Shown: positions 46,307 to 55,486, numbered from the stretch's first letter. The stretch is 64,000 bases of DNA from Solirubrobacterales bacterium (GCA_021155855.1 JAJNAZ010000001.1:248001-312000); one strand, 5' to 3'. A program made the numbers and translations. The notes: generated from the sequence alone by a model not told the origin.

Positions 46307-47491
46307 CTAGCCCGTGGTGCTCTCGGCGACCGGCGCGGGCGTCCCCTCCCGCCATGAGTAGGCGTACGCCGGGTCGTCGAGCGCGAGCGCGAATTCGGTC
46401 AGTCGCAGGGGACGAAAGGTGTCCCACATCACCGCCAGCTCCTCCGTCCGGCGCATGCCGAGAGCTTTCTCGACCAGGCCGGGCTGCGGGCCATGCGGTA
46501 GGCCCGAGGGGTGAACGGTGACCGAGCCCACCTCGATCCCCTTGCGACTGCCGAACTCACCCGAGACGTAGTAGATGACCTCCTCCGACTGCAGGTTGGA
46601 GTGGTGGTACGGGAGCGGCACCGCCTCCGGGTCGTAGTCGAGCTCGCGCGGGCAGAACGAGCAGATGACGAAGTTCGGCCCCTGGAAGGTCTGATGCACC
46701 GGGGGCGGCAGGTGCAGGCGCCCCGTCCGCGGCTCGAAGTCGTGCACGTTGAAGGTGTACGGGTACACGTAGCCGTCCCAGCCGACGACGTCGAACGGGT
46801 GGTAGTCGAGCAGGTAGCGCTGCAGGCCGCCGCGGACGCGCACCGTGAGATCGAAGTCGCCGCTCTCGCGATGGGTCTCGAGCTCGGCCGGCGGATGGAA
46901 GTCCCGCTGCGAGAAGGGCGCCGACTCGAGCAGCTGGCCGTAGCGGTTGCGGTAGCGGTTCGGGGTCTCGATCTCCCCCGGGGTGTGAAAGACGAGCCAG
47001 GTCTGCGGGGTCTGGTCGAGCGCGAACCGGTAGGTGGTCCCGCGGGGGACGACGACGTAGTCGTGCTCGCGGAACGGCAACGAGCCGAACACGGTCTCGA
47101 GCGCTCCCGATCCCTCGACGACGAAGAACACCTCGTCTCCCTCGCCGTCGCGGAAGAAGCACTCGGTCTCGGTGGTCGGACGGCAGAGCGAGACCTCGAT
47201 GTCGGAGTTCCACATCAAGCAGCGGCGACCGCTGATCGGGTCACCGCCCGGATCGGTCGGACCGGTGGCCAGATGGCGATGGACGTGCGCGTCGGGGACC
47301 CACTCGAGGTGCTCGATCGGGGTGAACTCGCGCGCCTCCGCGATCCGGCACGGCGACTCGAGGTGGTAGAGGATCGACTCGTTGCCGGAAAAGCCCTCGT
47401 AGCCCATCACCTCCTCGACCAGCAGGCGGCCATTGGTCCGGAACTGGGTGTGGCGCTTTCTGGGAACGTCGCCGAGCTTGTGGTACCGCAT
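46307..47491 (-). CDS. hmgA: Homogentisate 1,2-dioxygenase
   Basis: The enzyme opens homogentisate to maleylacetoacetate in tyrosine and phenylalanine breakdown. The 394-residue product has the double-cupin homogentisate dioxygenase fold, with the ligand region LPYHHSNLQSEEVIYYVSG and HPSGLPHGPQPG near 305-345. ATG 47491 overlaps the hppD stop (TGATG). It follows hppD in the pathway order. At 394 residues it is slightly shorter than many homologues (about 430). Confidence 0.93.
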   Translation of the reverse strand: MRYHKLGDVPRKRHTQFRTNGRLLVEEVMGYEGFSGNESILYHLESPCRIAEAREFTPIEHLEWVPDAHVHRHLATGPTDPGGDPISGRRCLMWNSDIEVSLCRPTTETECFFRDGEGDEVFFVVEGSGALETVFGSLPFREHDYVVVPRGTTYRFALDQTPQTWLVFHTPGEIETPNRYRNRYGQLLESAPFSQRDFHPPAELETHRESGDFDLTVRVRGGLQRYLLDYHPFDVVGWDGYVYPYTFNVHDFEPRTGRLHLPPPVHQTFQGPNFVICSFCPRELDYDPEAVPLPYHHSNLQSEEVIYYVSGEFGSRKGIEVGSVTVHPSGLPHGPQPGLVEKALGMRRTEELAVMWDTFRPLRLTEFALALDDPAYAYSWREGTPAPVAESTTG

Positions 47492-48612
47492 CAGAGGTTG
47501 CCCCTCCTCTCCTGCTCTCTCTCGATCGCCTCGAACAGTGCCTTGAAATTCCCCTCGCCGAAGCCGCGGGCGCCGTGTCGCTCGATCACCTCGAGGAAGA
47601 CCGTGGGCCGGTCGCCGATCGTCTGGGTGAAGATCTGCAGCAGGTAGCCCTCGTCGTCACGATCGGCGAGGATGCCGAGCTCGCGCAGATCGGCGAGGTC
47701 CTCGTCGATCTCACCGATCCGGCCCGGCAGCTCCTCGTAGTAGCTCTCAGGGGTGGAGAGGAAACGCACCCCGCGATCCCGCAGCTCCTTCACCGTGGCG
47801 ACGATGTCGGTGGTCGCCAGAGCGATGTGCTGGGCCCCTGGGCCGCCGTAGTACTCGAGATACTCCTCGATCTGGGACTTGCGCTTGCCCTCGGCGGGCT
47901 CGTTGATCGGGAACTTGACCCGGCCCTTGCCGTCGGTCATCACCTTCGACATCAGCGCCGAGTACTCGGTGCCGATGTCCTCGTCGGTGAAATGGATCAT
48001 CTCGGTCATCCCGAAGACCCGCTCGTAGTAGCCGACCCACTCGTCGAGCCGGCCGAGCTCGACGTTGCCGACGACGTGGTCGATGCCGACGAAAATCCCC
48101 GCGTCCTCGGCCGGCTCCGCGGCGGCGAACCCGGGCAGGAACGCGCCCTCATAGCCGTTGCGCTCGACGAAGGTGTGCAAGGTGTCGCCGTAGGTGGCGA
48201 TCGTCGCCATCCGCACCGTGCCGTCGTCGTCGCTCTCCTCCCACGGCTCGCGCACGCCGAGGGCGCCGTGCTGGACGGCGTAGCGGTAGGCGTGCTCGGC
48301 GTCGGGGACCGACAGCGCGATCACCCGCACGCCGTCGCCGTGCGCGGCGACGTGGCGGGCGATGTCGCTGGTGCCGAGCAGTGGTGCGGTGAGCACGAAG
48401 CGCACCCGCCCCTGCTCGACCACGTGCGAGGCGCGATCGCGGACCCCCGTCTCCAGCCCCGCGTAGGCGGAGCGGCGAAAGCCGAGTGCGTGGGTGAACC
48501 AGTGCGCCGCGTGGGTCGCATTCCCCACGTACAGCTCGACATGGTCGATGCCGTGCAGCGGCATCTCGTCGGCTGCCGTCGCGTCCGGTTTCGCGGCCGT
48601 CTCGATCGCCAT
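47491..48612 (-). CDS. hppD: 4-hydroxyphenylpyruvate dioxygenase
   Basis: The enzyme makes homogentisate from 4-hydroxyphenylpyruvate. The 373-residue product has two vicinal-oxygen-chelate modules and the iron ligands in GIDHVVGNV (His), GAQHIALAT (His) and FLEVIERHG (Glu). ATG 48612 follows GGAGAGGAG, a strong ribosome site. It is the first gene of the operon and divergent from an Lrp/AsnC regulator 105 bases away, the most likely controller. Confidence 0.96.
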   Translation of the reverse strand: MAIETAAKPDATAADEMPLHGIDHVELYVGNATHAAHWFTHALGFRRSAYAGLETGVRDRASHVVEQGRVRFVLTAPLLGTSDIARHVAAHGDGVRVIALSVPDAEHAYRYAVQHGALGVREPWEESDDDGTVRMATIATYGDTLHTFVERNGYEGAFLPGFAAAEPAEDAGIFVGIDHVVGNVELGRLDEWVGYYERVFGMTEMIHFTDEDIGTEYSALMSKVMTDGKGRVKFPINEPAEGKRKSQIEEYLEYYGGPGAQHIALATTDIVATVKELRDRGVRFLSTPESYYEELPGRIGEIDEDLADLRELGILADRDDEGYLLQIFTQTIGDRPTVFLEVIERHGARGFGEGNFKALFEAIEREQERRGNL

Positions 48613-48650
48613 CTCGCTCCTCTCCTTGCCTGATCCAGCGTTGCCCTTTA

Positions 48651-48678
48651 TGGTTACCCGCAAGGAGCGGTTGCTCAA
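48651..48678 (-). promoter_or_regulatory. Candidate hppD promoter TTGAGC-N16-TAACCA
   Basis: On the minus strand TTGAGC (48678 to 48673) and TAACCA (48656 to 48651) are spaced by 16 bases, 39 bases before the hppD ATG. The window between hppD and lrp is where an Lrp-type protein would bind. Confidence 0.35.
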
Positions 48679-48717
48679 GCGCGAATCATTGCGTCCTGGG
48701 CCCCGTCGCTCGCCCAC

Positions 48718-49176
48718 ATGGACGGAATCGACCACCGAATCGTTGCGCTGCTGCGGGAGAACGCCCGGCGCTCGTTCCAGGACATCGGCGGACGCGTCGC
48801 GCTGTCCGCTCCGGCGGTCAAGCGGCGGGTGGACCGGCTCGAGCGCGACGGCGTCATCCGGGGCTACTCGGCCAACGTCGACCCGTCCGCGATCGGCTGG
48901 AACACGCACGCCTTCGTCGAGCTCTTCTGCGAGGGAAGGATGTCGGGCGAGGAGGTTCGGACCGCGGTCGGCGAGCACCCCGAGGTCGAGGCCGCGTACA
49001 CGATCGCCGGCGGGCCGAGCGCGATCCTGCACGTGCGCGCCTCCGACACGCAACACCTGGAGCAGGCGCTGGAGCGGATCCGCGAGACCGAGGGCGTGAT
49101 CCGGACCGAGACCCAGGTCGTGCTCTCGACCCTGTTCGAGCGCCCGGTGGCGAACGGCAAGGGACCACAGACGTGA
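48718..49176 (+). CDS. Lrp/AsnC family transcriptional regulator
   Basis: The 152-residue product has an N-terminal HTH (about 3-50: IDHRIVALLRENARRSFQDI, VALSAPAVKRRVDRL) and a C-terminal RAM/ligand domain (about 65-140) with GGPSAILHVRA. Lrp-type proteins sense amino acids. It is divergent from hppD, so tyrosine or a keto acid is a likely ligand (inference). ATG start at 48718. Confidence 0.92.
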   Translation: MDGIDHRIVALLRENARRSFQDIGGRVALSAPAVKRRVDRLERDGVIRGYSANVDPSAIGWNTHAFVELFCEGRMSGEEVRTAVGEHPEVEAAYTIAGGPSAILHVRASDTQHLEQALERIRETEGVIRTETQVVLSTLFERPVANGKGPQT

Positions 49177-49224
49177 GCTTGCCGACCACCCCGCCGCCCC
49201 CGGATGCGGAAGCACCATCAATTG

Positions 49225-49243
49225 CCCGCGGCGTAGCCGCGGG
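49225..49243. terminator. Hairpin between lrp and the ATP-grasp gene
   Basis: CCCGCGGC and GCCGCGGG pair perfectly around a GTA loop. There is no T-run, so it may be a weak terminator for lrp or simply a GC palindrome. It separates lrp from the downstream cassette. Confidence 0.35.
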
Positions 49244-49282
49244 CCAGAGGTTCGGGGCGAGAGCAGAGGAGGCGGCGGGCGG

Positions 49283-50692
49283 TTGTTAGATCACGCCGCC
49301 GACCTGAAGCTCCAGCACCTGGTCGAGCTCTCGAAGCTGGGCGACGGCTGTGCCGCGATCGAGGGCGAGATCGAGGAGTGGCTCGCCGACCACGACGTCG
49401 TCTTCGCCGAGCGCACGATCCCGTTCGTGCTCATGCCCCACTTCGTCTCACCCGGTCAGGCGCGCCGGGTGCGCCGTGCGGTCGAGTGCCTGTGCCGCGT
49501 CCTCGACCGTTTCTGCGACGCCTATCCGACGGATGAGCGCCTGCGCTCCGAGCTCGACCTGCCCTCGTTCGAGGATTCGCTCGTCCGCGTCGACCCCGGC
49601 TACGACCGGCCGCTGCGAATCTGCCGCCTGGACGCCTTTCTGATCGGCGACCGGGTGCGCTTCCTCGAGTTCAACGCCGACTCTCCCGCCGGCATCGGCT
49701 ACACCGACGTGCTCGCCGAGGGACTGCGGAGGGCGATCACCCTCCCCAGCGTCGAGGCCGAGTTCGAGACCTCCTATGCGCCGATGCTGCCGCTGCTGAT
49801 CGACACCCTCGGCGACGCCTACGCGCAGCTTCGCGCCACGCGCCGCCGCCAGCTTCCCGAGCGGCCCCGCATGGCGCTGGTCGATCTCCCTCGGAGCCCG
49901 TCTGTGCCCGAGTTCCGGATCGTCTGTGGCGCCGCCGGCGAGGCGGGCATCGACGCGGTCTGGACGACCACCGAGGAGCTCGACTACGACGGGTCGGCGC
50001 TGCGGGCGAGCGGCGAGCGCGTCGACCTCGTCTATCGCCGGGCGCTCGTCGACGACCTCGCCGAGGGCGACCTGACCGCCGCCTATCGCGACGGGCGCGT
50101 CTGCGTCGTCAACCCGCCGCGCGCCCGGGTCGCCAACAACAAGAAGCTCTTCGCCCTGCTCGGCGACCCCCGATTCGCCGATTTGGTCTCCTCCGGGGAG
50201 GCGGAGCTGATCGCCGAGACGGTGCCCTGGACACGGATCCTGCGCGAGGGTCGCGCCACCTATGGTGAGTGGACGATCGACCTGCTCGACTTCACCTCCG
50301 ACAACCGCGAGCGGCTGGTGCTCAAGCCGGCCTCGGAGTACGGCGGCCACGGGGTCGCGCTCGGGATCGAGACCGAGCAGGCCGAGTGGGACCGGATCAT
50401 CGGCGAGCACGCCGAGCGCGCCGACTTCATCGTCCAGGAATACGTCCCGATCCCCGAGGAGATGTTCCCGACGATCGAGGACGGCCATGTGCAGATGCGG
50501 CTCAAGCGCTTCAACATCAACCCGTTCGCGCTCGGCGGGCGCTACGCCGGGATGATCACCCGGATCTCCGATCAGGCGGTGATCAACGTCTCCGCCGGTG
50601 GCGGCCTCTTGCCGAGCGTCGTCGGCCGCCACCGCCGCAGGCTGATGGCCGAGGAACCGGGGGATCGAGAGGAGGCCCATGCTCAGCCATGA
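49283..50692 (+). CDS. Glutathionylspermidine-synthetase-like ATP-grasp ligase
   Basis: The 469-residue product resembles the C-terminal synthetase half of glutathionylspermidine synthetase: LDAFLIGDRVRFLEFNADSP (acidic Mg site near 117-135), VVNPPRARVANNKKLFALL near 275, LVLKPASEYGGHGVALG near 346 and FIVQEYVPIPEEMFP near 385. These are ATP-grasp motifs for joining an amine and a carboxylate. There is no amidase domain. The TTG start follows AGGAGG at 10 bases. It overlaps the next gene by 14 bases, so the two are co-translated. Substrate unknown. Confidence 0.85.
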   Translation: MLDHAADLKLQHLVELSKLGDGCAAIEGEIEEWLADHDVVFAERTIPFVLMPHFVSPGQARRVRRAVECLCRVLDRFCDAYPTDERLRSELDLPSFEDSLVRVDPGYDRPLRICRLDAFLIGDRVRFLEFNADSPAGIGYTDVLAEGLRRAITLPSVEAEFETSYAPMLPLLIDTLGDAYAQLRATRRRQLPERPRMALVDLPRSPSVPEFRIVCGAAGEAGIDAVWTTTEELDYDGSALRASGERVDLVYRRALVDDLAEGDLTAAYRDGRVCVVNPPRARVANNKKLFALLGDPRFADLVSSGEAELIAETVPWTRILREGRATYGEWTIDLLDFTSDNRERLVLKPASEYGGHGVALGIETEQAEWDRIIGEHAERADFIVQEYVPIPEEMFPTIEDGHVQMRLKRFNINPFALGGRYAGMITRISDQAVINVSAGGGLLPSVVGRHRRRLMAEEPGDREEAHAQP

Positions 50693-51854
50693 ACCGCTCC
50701 GACGCGGTTACGACGTCGACGACAACGCGATCAGGTTCTCGAACTACTTTCACGTCCTTCGCGAGCTCGTGCACTTCTCCAACGGCTGGCTGCCGCTGGC
50801 GCCCGAGTTCGAGACCAAGTACCGCCTCGGCGATCATTTGCACGACGACGCGCGCGCCATCTCGAAGGTCAAGCGGCGCCTGTATGAGCTCCGTCACCCG
50901 AGCGAGTACCCCGGCGCGCCGGGCCCCGAGCTGAACGCGTTTCTCGACCGGATCGCCGGCGCCGGGTCGCCGGAGGAACACCTGGCGATCGCCTACGGCG
51001 AGGCAAAGCCGGCACTGGTCGAGGCGATCGAGGTTCACTTGGGCACGCTCGACCCGGTCACCGACGAGCCCTCACTGCGACTGCTGACACAGCTCCACCA
51101 ACGCCAGGCCCACCACATCGCCGAGCTCGCTCCGGCGCCCCGCTCGCGCAACCAGCAGCGAGCGGCGACCAAGCTCGGGTCGCTCCCGATCGACCTCAAG
51201 GCTCCCGCGCGCGAATTGCGCCTCCTCCCCCCGCTCGAGGAGCCCGCCCGTGACGACTTCGTCGAGGTGACCGCCGACGGCGATCCGTTCCTGTCGGACG
51301 AGCTCTACGTCAACGACCCGGATGAGAACCACGTTCCGGTCGAGCCCGAGGAGCAGCGCCACTTCTTCCACGGGCTGATGGACGCGGAGCTGTGCGCCGC
51401 CGAGCTGATGGCGCGCAACTCGCACGAGCACCCGGAGATGCCCTGGGACTTCCACGTCGACATGGCGCGCCAGACCTGGGACGAGGTCCGCCACGCGCGC
51501 GTGCACGAGATCCTGATGCCGACCGAGCTCGGCTGCGCCTGGGGCGACTACCCGATCGGCTTCGGCTATTTCCGGTCGATCTACGAGCGCGATCTGCTCG
51601 ACCGCCTGGCGCTGTTCAACTCGACCTCCGAGCAGAAGGCGATGTGGCGCCACTCACACCGGCGCAAGATCCTGGTCGACCGCGGCCAGGCGACGATCGC
51701 GAAGGTGTTCGACTACCTGCTCGCCGACGAGGTCCCGCACGTCCACAACGGCGTTCGCTGGGGCACCTATCTGATCGACGGCGACGAGAGGGCCTACCGG
51801 GCGTACGTGCGCGAGCTGCGGGAAGGCCTCGACCGGACCGGGGCCCCGAGTTGA
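50679..51854 (+). CDS. Two-part ferritin-like protein, DUF455-type C-terminus
   Basis: The 391-residue product has a helical N-terminal half (about 1-155, with WLPLAPEFETKYRLGDHLHDD and RQAHHIAEL) and a C-terminal ferritin-like DUF455-type half. The latter carries diiron-type ligands E237, E242, E269xxH272 (DEVRHARVH) and a second DEVPHVHNGVRWG near 345. The ATG at 50679 follows GAGAGGAGG and overlaps the ATP-grasp stop. Ferritin-like enzymes of this kind oxidise or hydroxylate substrates. The pair suggests a ligation-plus-oxidation pathway; the product is not known. Confidence 0.82.
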   Translation: MLSHEPLRRGYDVDDNAIRFSNYFHVLRELVHFSNGWLPLAPEFETKYRLGDHLHDDARAISKVKRRLYELRHPSEYPGAPGPELNAFLDRIAGAGSPEEHLAIAYGEAKPALVEAIEVHLGTLDPVTDEPSLRLLTQLHQRQAHHIAELAPAPRSRNQQRAATKLGSLPIDLKAPARELRLLPPLEEPARDDFVEVTADGDPFLSDELYVNDPDENHVPVEPEEQRHFFHGLMDAELCAAELMARNSHEHPEMPWDFHVDMARQTWDEVRHARVHEILMPTELGCAWGDYPIGFGYFRSIYERDLLDRLALFNSTSEQKAMWRHSHRRKILVDRGQATIAKVFDYLLADEVPHVHNGVRWGTYLIDGDERAYRAYVRELREGLDRTGAPS

Positions 51855-51855
51855 T

Positions 51856-52986
51856 TCACGTCGCCGGCTCGGGCGGCGGCTGCTGGGCCGCCGGGGGGAC
51901 GAGCGGGCCGCCGCCGCTGTCGATCGGCTGCGTCAGCGCCTCGCGACGGTAGTCGCGGTACTCCCGCCACACGATTTGCAGCGTGGCCGCCGCGGGGATC
52001 GCGAGGATCGCGCCGAGCACGCCGAACAGGGTCGAGCCGAAGAGCACCGCAACGATCACGATGAAGCCCTCGACCGCGACCGCGCGCCGCTGGATCTGAG
52101 GCTGGATCACGTAGTTCTCGAACTGCTGGTAGAGGATCGCGAACACGATCCAGACGATCAGCCCGACCGGGAAGTTGACGAACAGCATCACCACCGCGAT
52201 CAGCACGGCGGCAATCGTCGCGCCGACCACCGGGATCAGGTCGAAGAAGGCGACGACCAGCGCCAGTGGCGCGGCGAACGGGGCGCCGAGGATCTTCAGC
52301 ATGATGAACGCCGCCAAGCCGGCGATCGTCGCCTGGACCAGCGCGCCGCCGACGTAGTTGCCGATCGCGTTGGCGACGTCCGTGAGCGCGCGCTCGATTC
52401 GGTCCTGGCGATCGGCCGGCTGCGATTGCACGAAGGCGTGCGCCCAGCGCCTGCCGCCGCTGACCATAAAGATGCTCAGGATCAGGATCGTGACCGTGGC
52501 GAAGATCGAGCTGACGACCCCGACGCCGATGTCCTGGAGCACGCCGGCCGCGTCGCCGATCCGGCTCGGCAGGTCGTCGGCGGCGCTCTGGATCTCGCTG
52601 GTGAAGTCGTACTTGTCGTTCAGGTCGTTGAGCGTCTCGTTCTCCTGCACGAACTCCTCCACGTCCTGGGCGTATTCGGGGACGTTTCCGGCCAGCTCCT
52701 CGATCTGGCTCACCATGCTCGGGATCAGCAGCACGCCGAGGCCGATTGGAATCAGGATCAGCAGCAGGTAGGCGAGCGCGACCGCGAGCCCGCGCTTCAT
52801 CCGGCGCTGGAACAGGTTCACGGGCCCCGACATCGCGACCGCGATGAAGCCGGCGATCACGAGCCAGGTGAGCGGGGTCCGCAACTGATAGATGATGTAG
52901 AGCGCGAGCGCGACCGCGACCACGATCAGCACCGTGCGCAGGACGACGCGCCCGACCGGGTCCCGCGGTGTCATCACCGCCATCAC
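51856..52986 (-). CDS. AI-2E family transporter
   Basis: The 376-residue membrane protein has the AI-2E pattern of two N-terminal helices (about 12-50), TM3 (about 65-90), a soluble central region (about 95-150), then several C-terminal helices (about 155-350) including AFFDLIPVVGATIAAVLIAV. Members export small molecules or ions. The stop is one base from the DUF455-type gene. Start GTG 52986 or ATG 52983. Role unproved. Confidence 0.9.
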   Translation of the reverse strand: MMAVMTPRDPVGRVVLRTVLIVVAVALALYIIYQLRTPLTWLVIAGFIAVAMSGPVNLFQRRMKRGLAVALAYLLLILIPIGLGVLLIPSMVSQIEELAGNVPEYAQDVEEFVQENETLNDLNDKYDFTSEIQSAADDLPSRIGDAAGVLQDIGVGVVSSIFATVTILILSIFMVSGGRRWAHAFVQSQPADRQDRIERALTDVANAIGNYVGGALVQATIAGLAAFIMLKILGAPFAAPLALVVAFFDLIPVVGATIAAVLIAVVMLFVNFPVGLIVWIVFAILYQQFENYVIQPQIQRRAVAVEGFIVIVAVLFGSTLFGVLGAILAIPAAATLQIVWREYRDYRREALTQPIDSGGGPLVPPAAQQPPPEPAT

Positions 52987-53019
52987 GACCAGACCTATTC
53001 GGCGGGGCGCCTGGTGTTC

Positions 53020-53868
53020 CTACTCCACCGGCGTCTCCAGCCGCCCGAGCCCGTCTGCCTCGAGCACCACCAGGTCGCCGGGCTCGAGCCAGCGGCCCTC
53101 GCCGCGGTCGGGCGCCGGCAGCGGGCCGAGCTCGAGCAGGCAGCCGCCGGCGAGCGTGCCCGAGCCAAGCACGTCGCCGGCGCGAAGCCGCGTATCGCGG
53201 GCCGCGTGGGCGACGATCTCCTGCCAGCCGAAGTGCTTCTCGGATGCGTCCGCGGAGGCGACCTGCTCGCCGTTGACGAACACGCGGGCGCCGATCCGCA
53301 GCCGGCCGTCCTCATAGGGCAGCTCGTCCGGGGTGACTAGCCACGGCCCGAGGCTGGTGCCGAAGTCCTTCGCCTTCGCCGGCCCGAGGCCGACGGTTCG
53401 CTCGCCGGCCTGCAGGTCCCGCGCCGACCAGTCGTTCATCAGCGTGAACCCGGCGATCTCCGGCTCGCCCGCGGCGACGCCGATGATCGCCGCGATCTCG
53501 AGCTCGAAATCGAGCAGCGCGGTCGCCTGCGGACGCCGCAGCGGCTCGCCGGGGCCGAGGATCGAGGCGGGGTTGGAGAAGTAGAAGGCGGGCGCCTCGT
53601 ACCAGTGCGCGGCGATCTCGCCCCCGCGCAGCCGCGCCGCGGCCGCGACGTGGCCCTCGTAGGCGTAGAAGTCACGCACGCTCGGCGGCTCGGGCACCGG
53701 CGCCAGTGGCCGCAATTCGCCGGGCTCGAACTGCTCGCCGGCGCGATCACGCCCCTCGCCCGCGAGCCAGGCGATCATCGAGGCGACCTCGAGCCGCTGG
53801 ATGCGATCGTTGACCAGCTCGCCGACGAGCCGCTCGCCCCCCGGGGTCTCGAAACTGCCGAGCCGCAT
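53020..53868 (-). CDS. Fumarylacetoacetate hydrolase family protein
   Basis: The 282-residue product has the FAH fold with metal ligands in DFELEIAAIIGV and NDWSARDLQ, and the motif PVPEPPSVRDFYAYEGHV. In this context it is likely the last step of tyrosine catabolism (fumarylacetoacetate to fumarate and acetoacetate), though the FAH superfamily also has hydratases and isomerases. ATG 53868 is chosen; longer frames are shadows. It is divergent from the M32 peptidase by 61 bases. Confidence 0.85.
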   Translation of the reverse strand: MRLGSFETPGGERLVGELVNDRIQRLEVASMIAWLAGEGRDRAGEQFEPGELRPLAPVPEPPSVRDFYAYEGHVAAAARLRGGEIAAHWYEAPAFYFSNPASILGPGEPLRRPQATALLDFELEIAAIIGVAAGEPEIAGFTLMNDWSARDLQAGERTVGLGPAKAKDFGTSLGPWLVTPDELPYEDGRLRIGARVFVNGEQVASADASEKHFGWQEIVAHAARDTRLRAGDVLGSGTLAGGCLLELGPLPAPDRGEGRWLEPGDLVVLEADGLGRLETPVE

Positions 53869-53929
53869 CGCGGCCAAGGTTCGCACAGGGCGCGGCCCGT
53901 CCGTGACCGGCCAGGTAGGTTGGCCAGCG

Positions 53930-55435
53930 GTGAAAGCGACGCTCGAGCCCCTGCTGACCGCACTCCACGAGATCTCCGATCTCGGCCGGGCGCGCGCCCT
54001 ACTCGCCTGGGACGAGCGCACGAAGATGCCCCTGGGCGGCGCCGAGGTCCGCGCCGAGCAGATCGCGACCCTGACCCGGCTGCGACATCTGCGCCTCTGC
54101 TCCGACGAGCTCGGCGAGCTGCTCGATCGGGCCGCCGCCGGCCTCGACTCCGCCCCCCGGGACTCGTTCGAGGCCAGCCTCGTCCGGGTCACGCGGCGCG
54201 AATGGGAGAAGGCGCGCCGCGTACCCGCCGAGCTGCGCGCCGAGACCGCGCGCGTCAGCTCGATCGCCGAACGCGCCTGGGAGGGAGCGCGCGAGCGTTC
54301 CGACTTCGCCGCCTTCCTCCCCCACCTGGAGCGGATGCTCGAGCTCAAGCGCCGCTACGTCGAATGCTTCGATGCCGAGCGCCCCTACGATCCGCTGCTC
54401 GACGACTTCGAGCCCGGGATGCGCACGGCGGAGGTCGAGCCGGTGCTGGCGCGGGTGCGCGACGGGACCGTCGCTCTGTTGGCGGAGATCACCGAACGGC
54501 CACAGACCGTCGACGCCTCGTGCCTGTACGGCGAGTTCCCGGTCGAGCGCCAGGCCGAGCTCGCGCGCGAGCTCGCTCGGCGGCTGCCGCTCGAGTCAGG
54601 CGCCTGGCGCATCGACGAGACCGTGCACCCGTTCGCGACCGGGATCGCGATCTCGGACCTGCGGATCACGACGCGTTTCGACCCCGGCTACGTCGGCACC
54701 TCGCTCTGGGCCGTGATCCACGAGATCGGGCACGCCCTCTATCAGAACGGGATCGCATCCGAGCTCGAGCGGACGCCCCTGTGCCGCTCGGTCTCGCTCG
54801 GCTTCGACGAGTCGCAGAGCAGGATGTGGGAGAACTGGATCGGCCGCGGGCGCCCCTTCCTCGCCCATATCCACCCGCTGCTCACCGAGAGGTTCCCGGA
54901 GCGCTTCGCCGGCATCGACCGCGAGGCGCTCTACCGGGCCGCCAACCGCGTGCAGCCGTCGCTCGTTCGGATCGAGGCCGACGAGGTCACCTACAACCTC
55001 CACATCGTGCTGCGGTTCGAGCTCGAGCTCGAGCTGTTCGAGGGCGGGCTGGTCGCGGCCGAGCTACCCGAGGCGTGGGCGCAGCGGATGTCCGAGTACC
55101 TCGGGATCGAGGTCCCCGACGACGCCTCGGGGGTCCTCCAGGACGCGCACTGGTCGTCGGGGTCGTTCGGCTACTTCCCCACCTACACGCTGGGCAACGT
55201 GATCGCGGCCCAGCTGTGGGAGATCGTGCGCGCGGAGCTGCCCGACCTCGATGATCGCCTCGCCACCGGCGAGCTGACGCCGCTGCGCGACTTCCTCGGC
55301 GAGCGGCTCTACCGGCACGGGGGCAAGCTCGAGCCCGCGGAGATGATCGAGCGTCTCGCCGGCGGGCCGCTCGACCCCGAGCCGCTGCTTTGTCATCTGC
55401 GCCAAAAGTTCGGCGAGATCTACGAGCTCGCCTGA
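53930..55435 (+). CDS. M32 family metallocarboxypeptidase
   Basis: The product (501 residues from GTG 53930) is a thermostable-carboxypeptidase-1-like enzyme with the zinc motif H264-E-I-G-H268 and the M32 signatures GFDESQSRMWENWIGR and ASGVLQDAHWSSGSFGYFPTYTLG (shown here as ESQSRMWEN and HWSSGSFGYFPTYTLG). It removes C-terminal residues from peptides. The length matches the family. Convergent cspA follows across a strong terminator. Confidence 0.95.
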   Translation: MKATLEPLLTALHEISDLGRARALLAWDERTKMPLGGAEVRAEQIATLTRLRHLRLCSDELGELLDRAAAGLDSAPRDSFEASLVRVTRREWEKARRVPAELRAETARVSSIAERAWEGARERSDFAAFLPHLERMLELKRRYVECFDAERPYDPLLDDFEPGMRTAEVEPVLARVRDGTVALLAEITERPQTVDASCLYGEFPVERQAELARELARRLPLESGAWRIDETVHPFATGIAISDLRITTRFDPGYVGTSLWAVIHEIGHALYQNGIASELERTPLCRSVSLGFDESQSRMWENWIGRGRPFLAHIHPLLTERFPERFAGIDREALYRAANRVQPSLVRIEADEVTYNLHIVLRFELELELFEGGLVAAELPEAWAQRMSEYLGIEVPDDASGVLQDAHWSSGSFGYFPTYTLGNVIAAQLWEIVRAELPDLDDRLATGELTPLRDFLGERLYRHGGKLEPAEMIERLAGGPLDPEPLLCHLRQKFGEIYELA

Positions 55436-55455
55436 GCCGAGCCCTCGGGGACGTG

Positions 55456-55486
55456 CGAGGGGCGGCGCCATCGGCGCCGCCCCTCG
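55456..55486. terminator. Bidirectional terminator hairpin, 14-bp perfect stem
   Basis: CGAGGGGCGGCGCC pairs perfectly with GGCGCCGCCCCTCG around an ATC loop, between two convergent stop codons (M32 peptidase and csp). No T-run follows; in high-GC genomes such hairpins can act in both directions. Confidence 0.7.
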
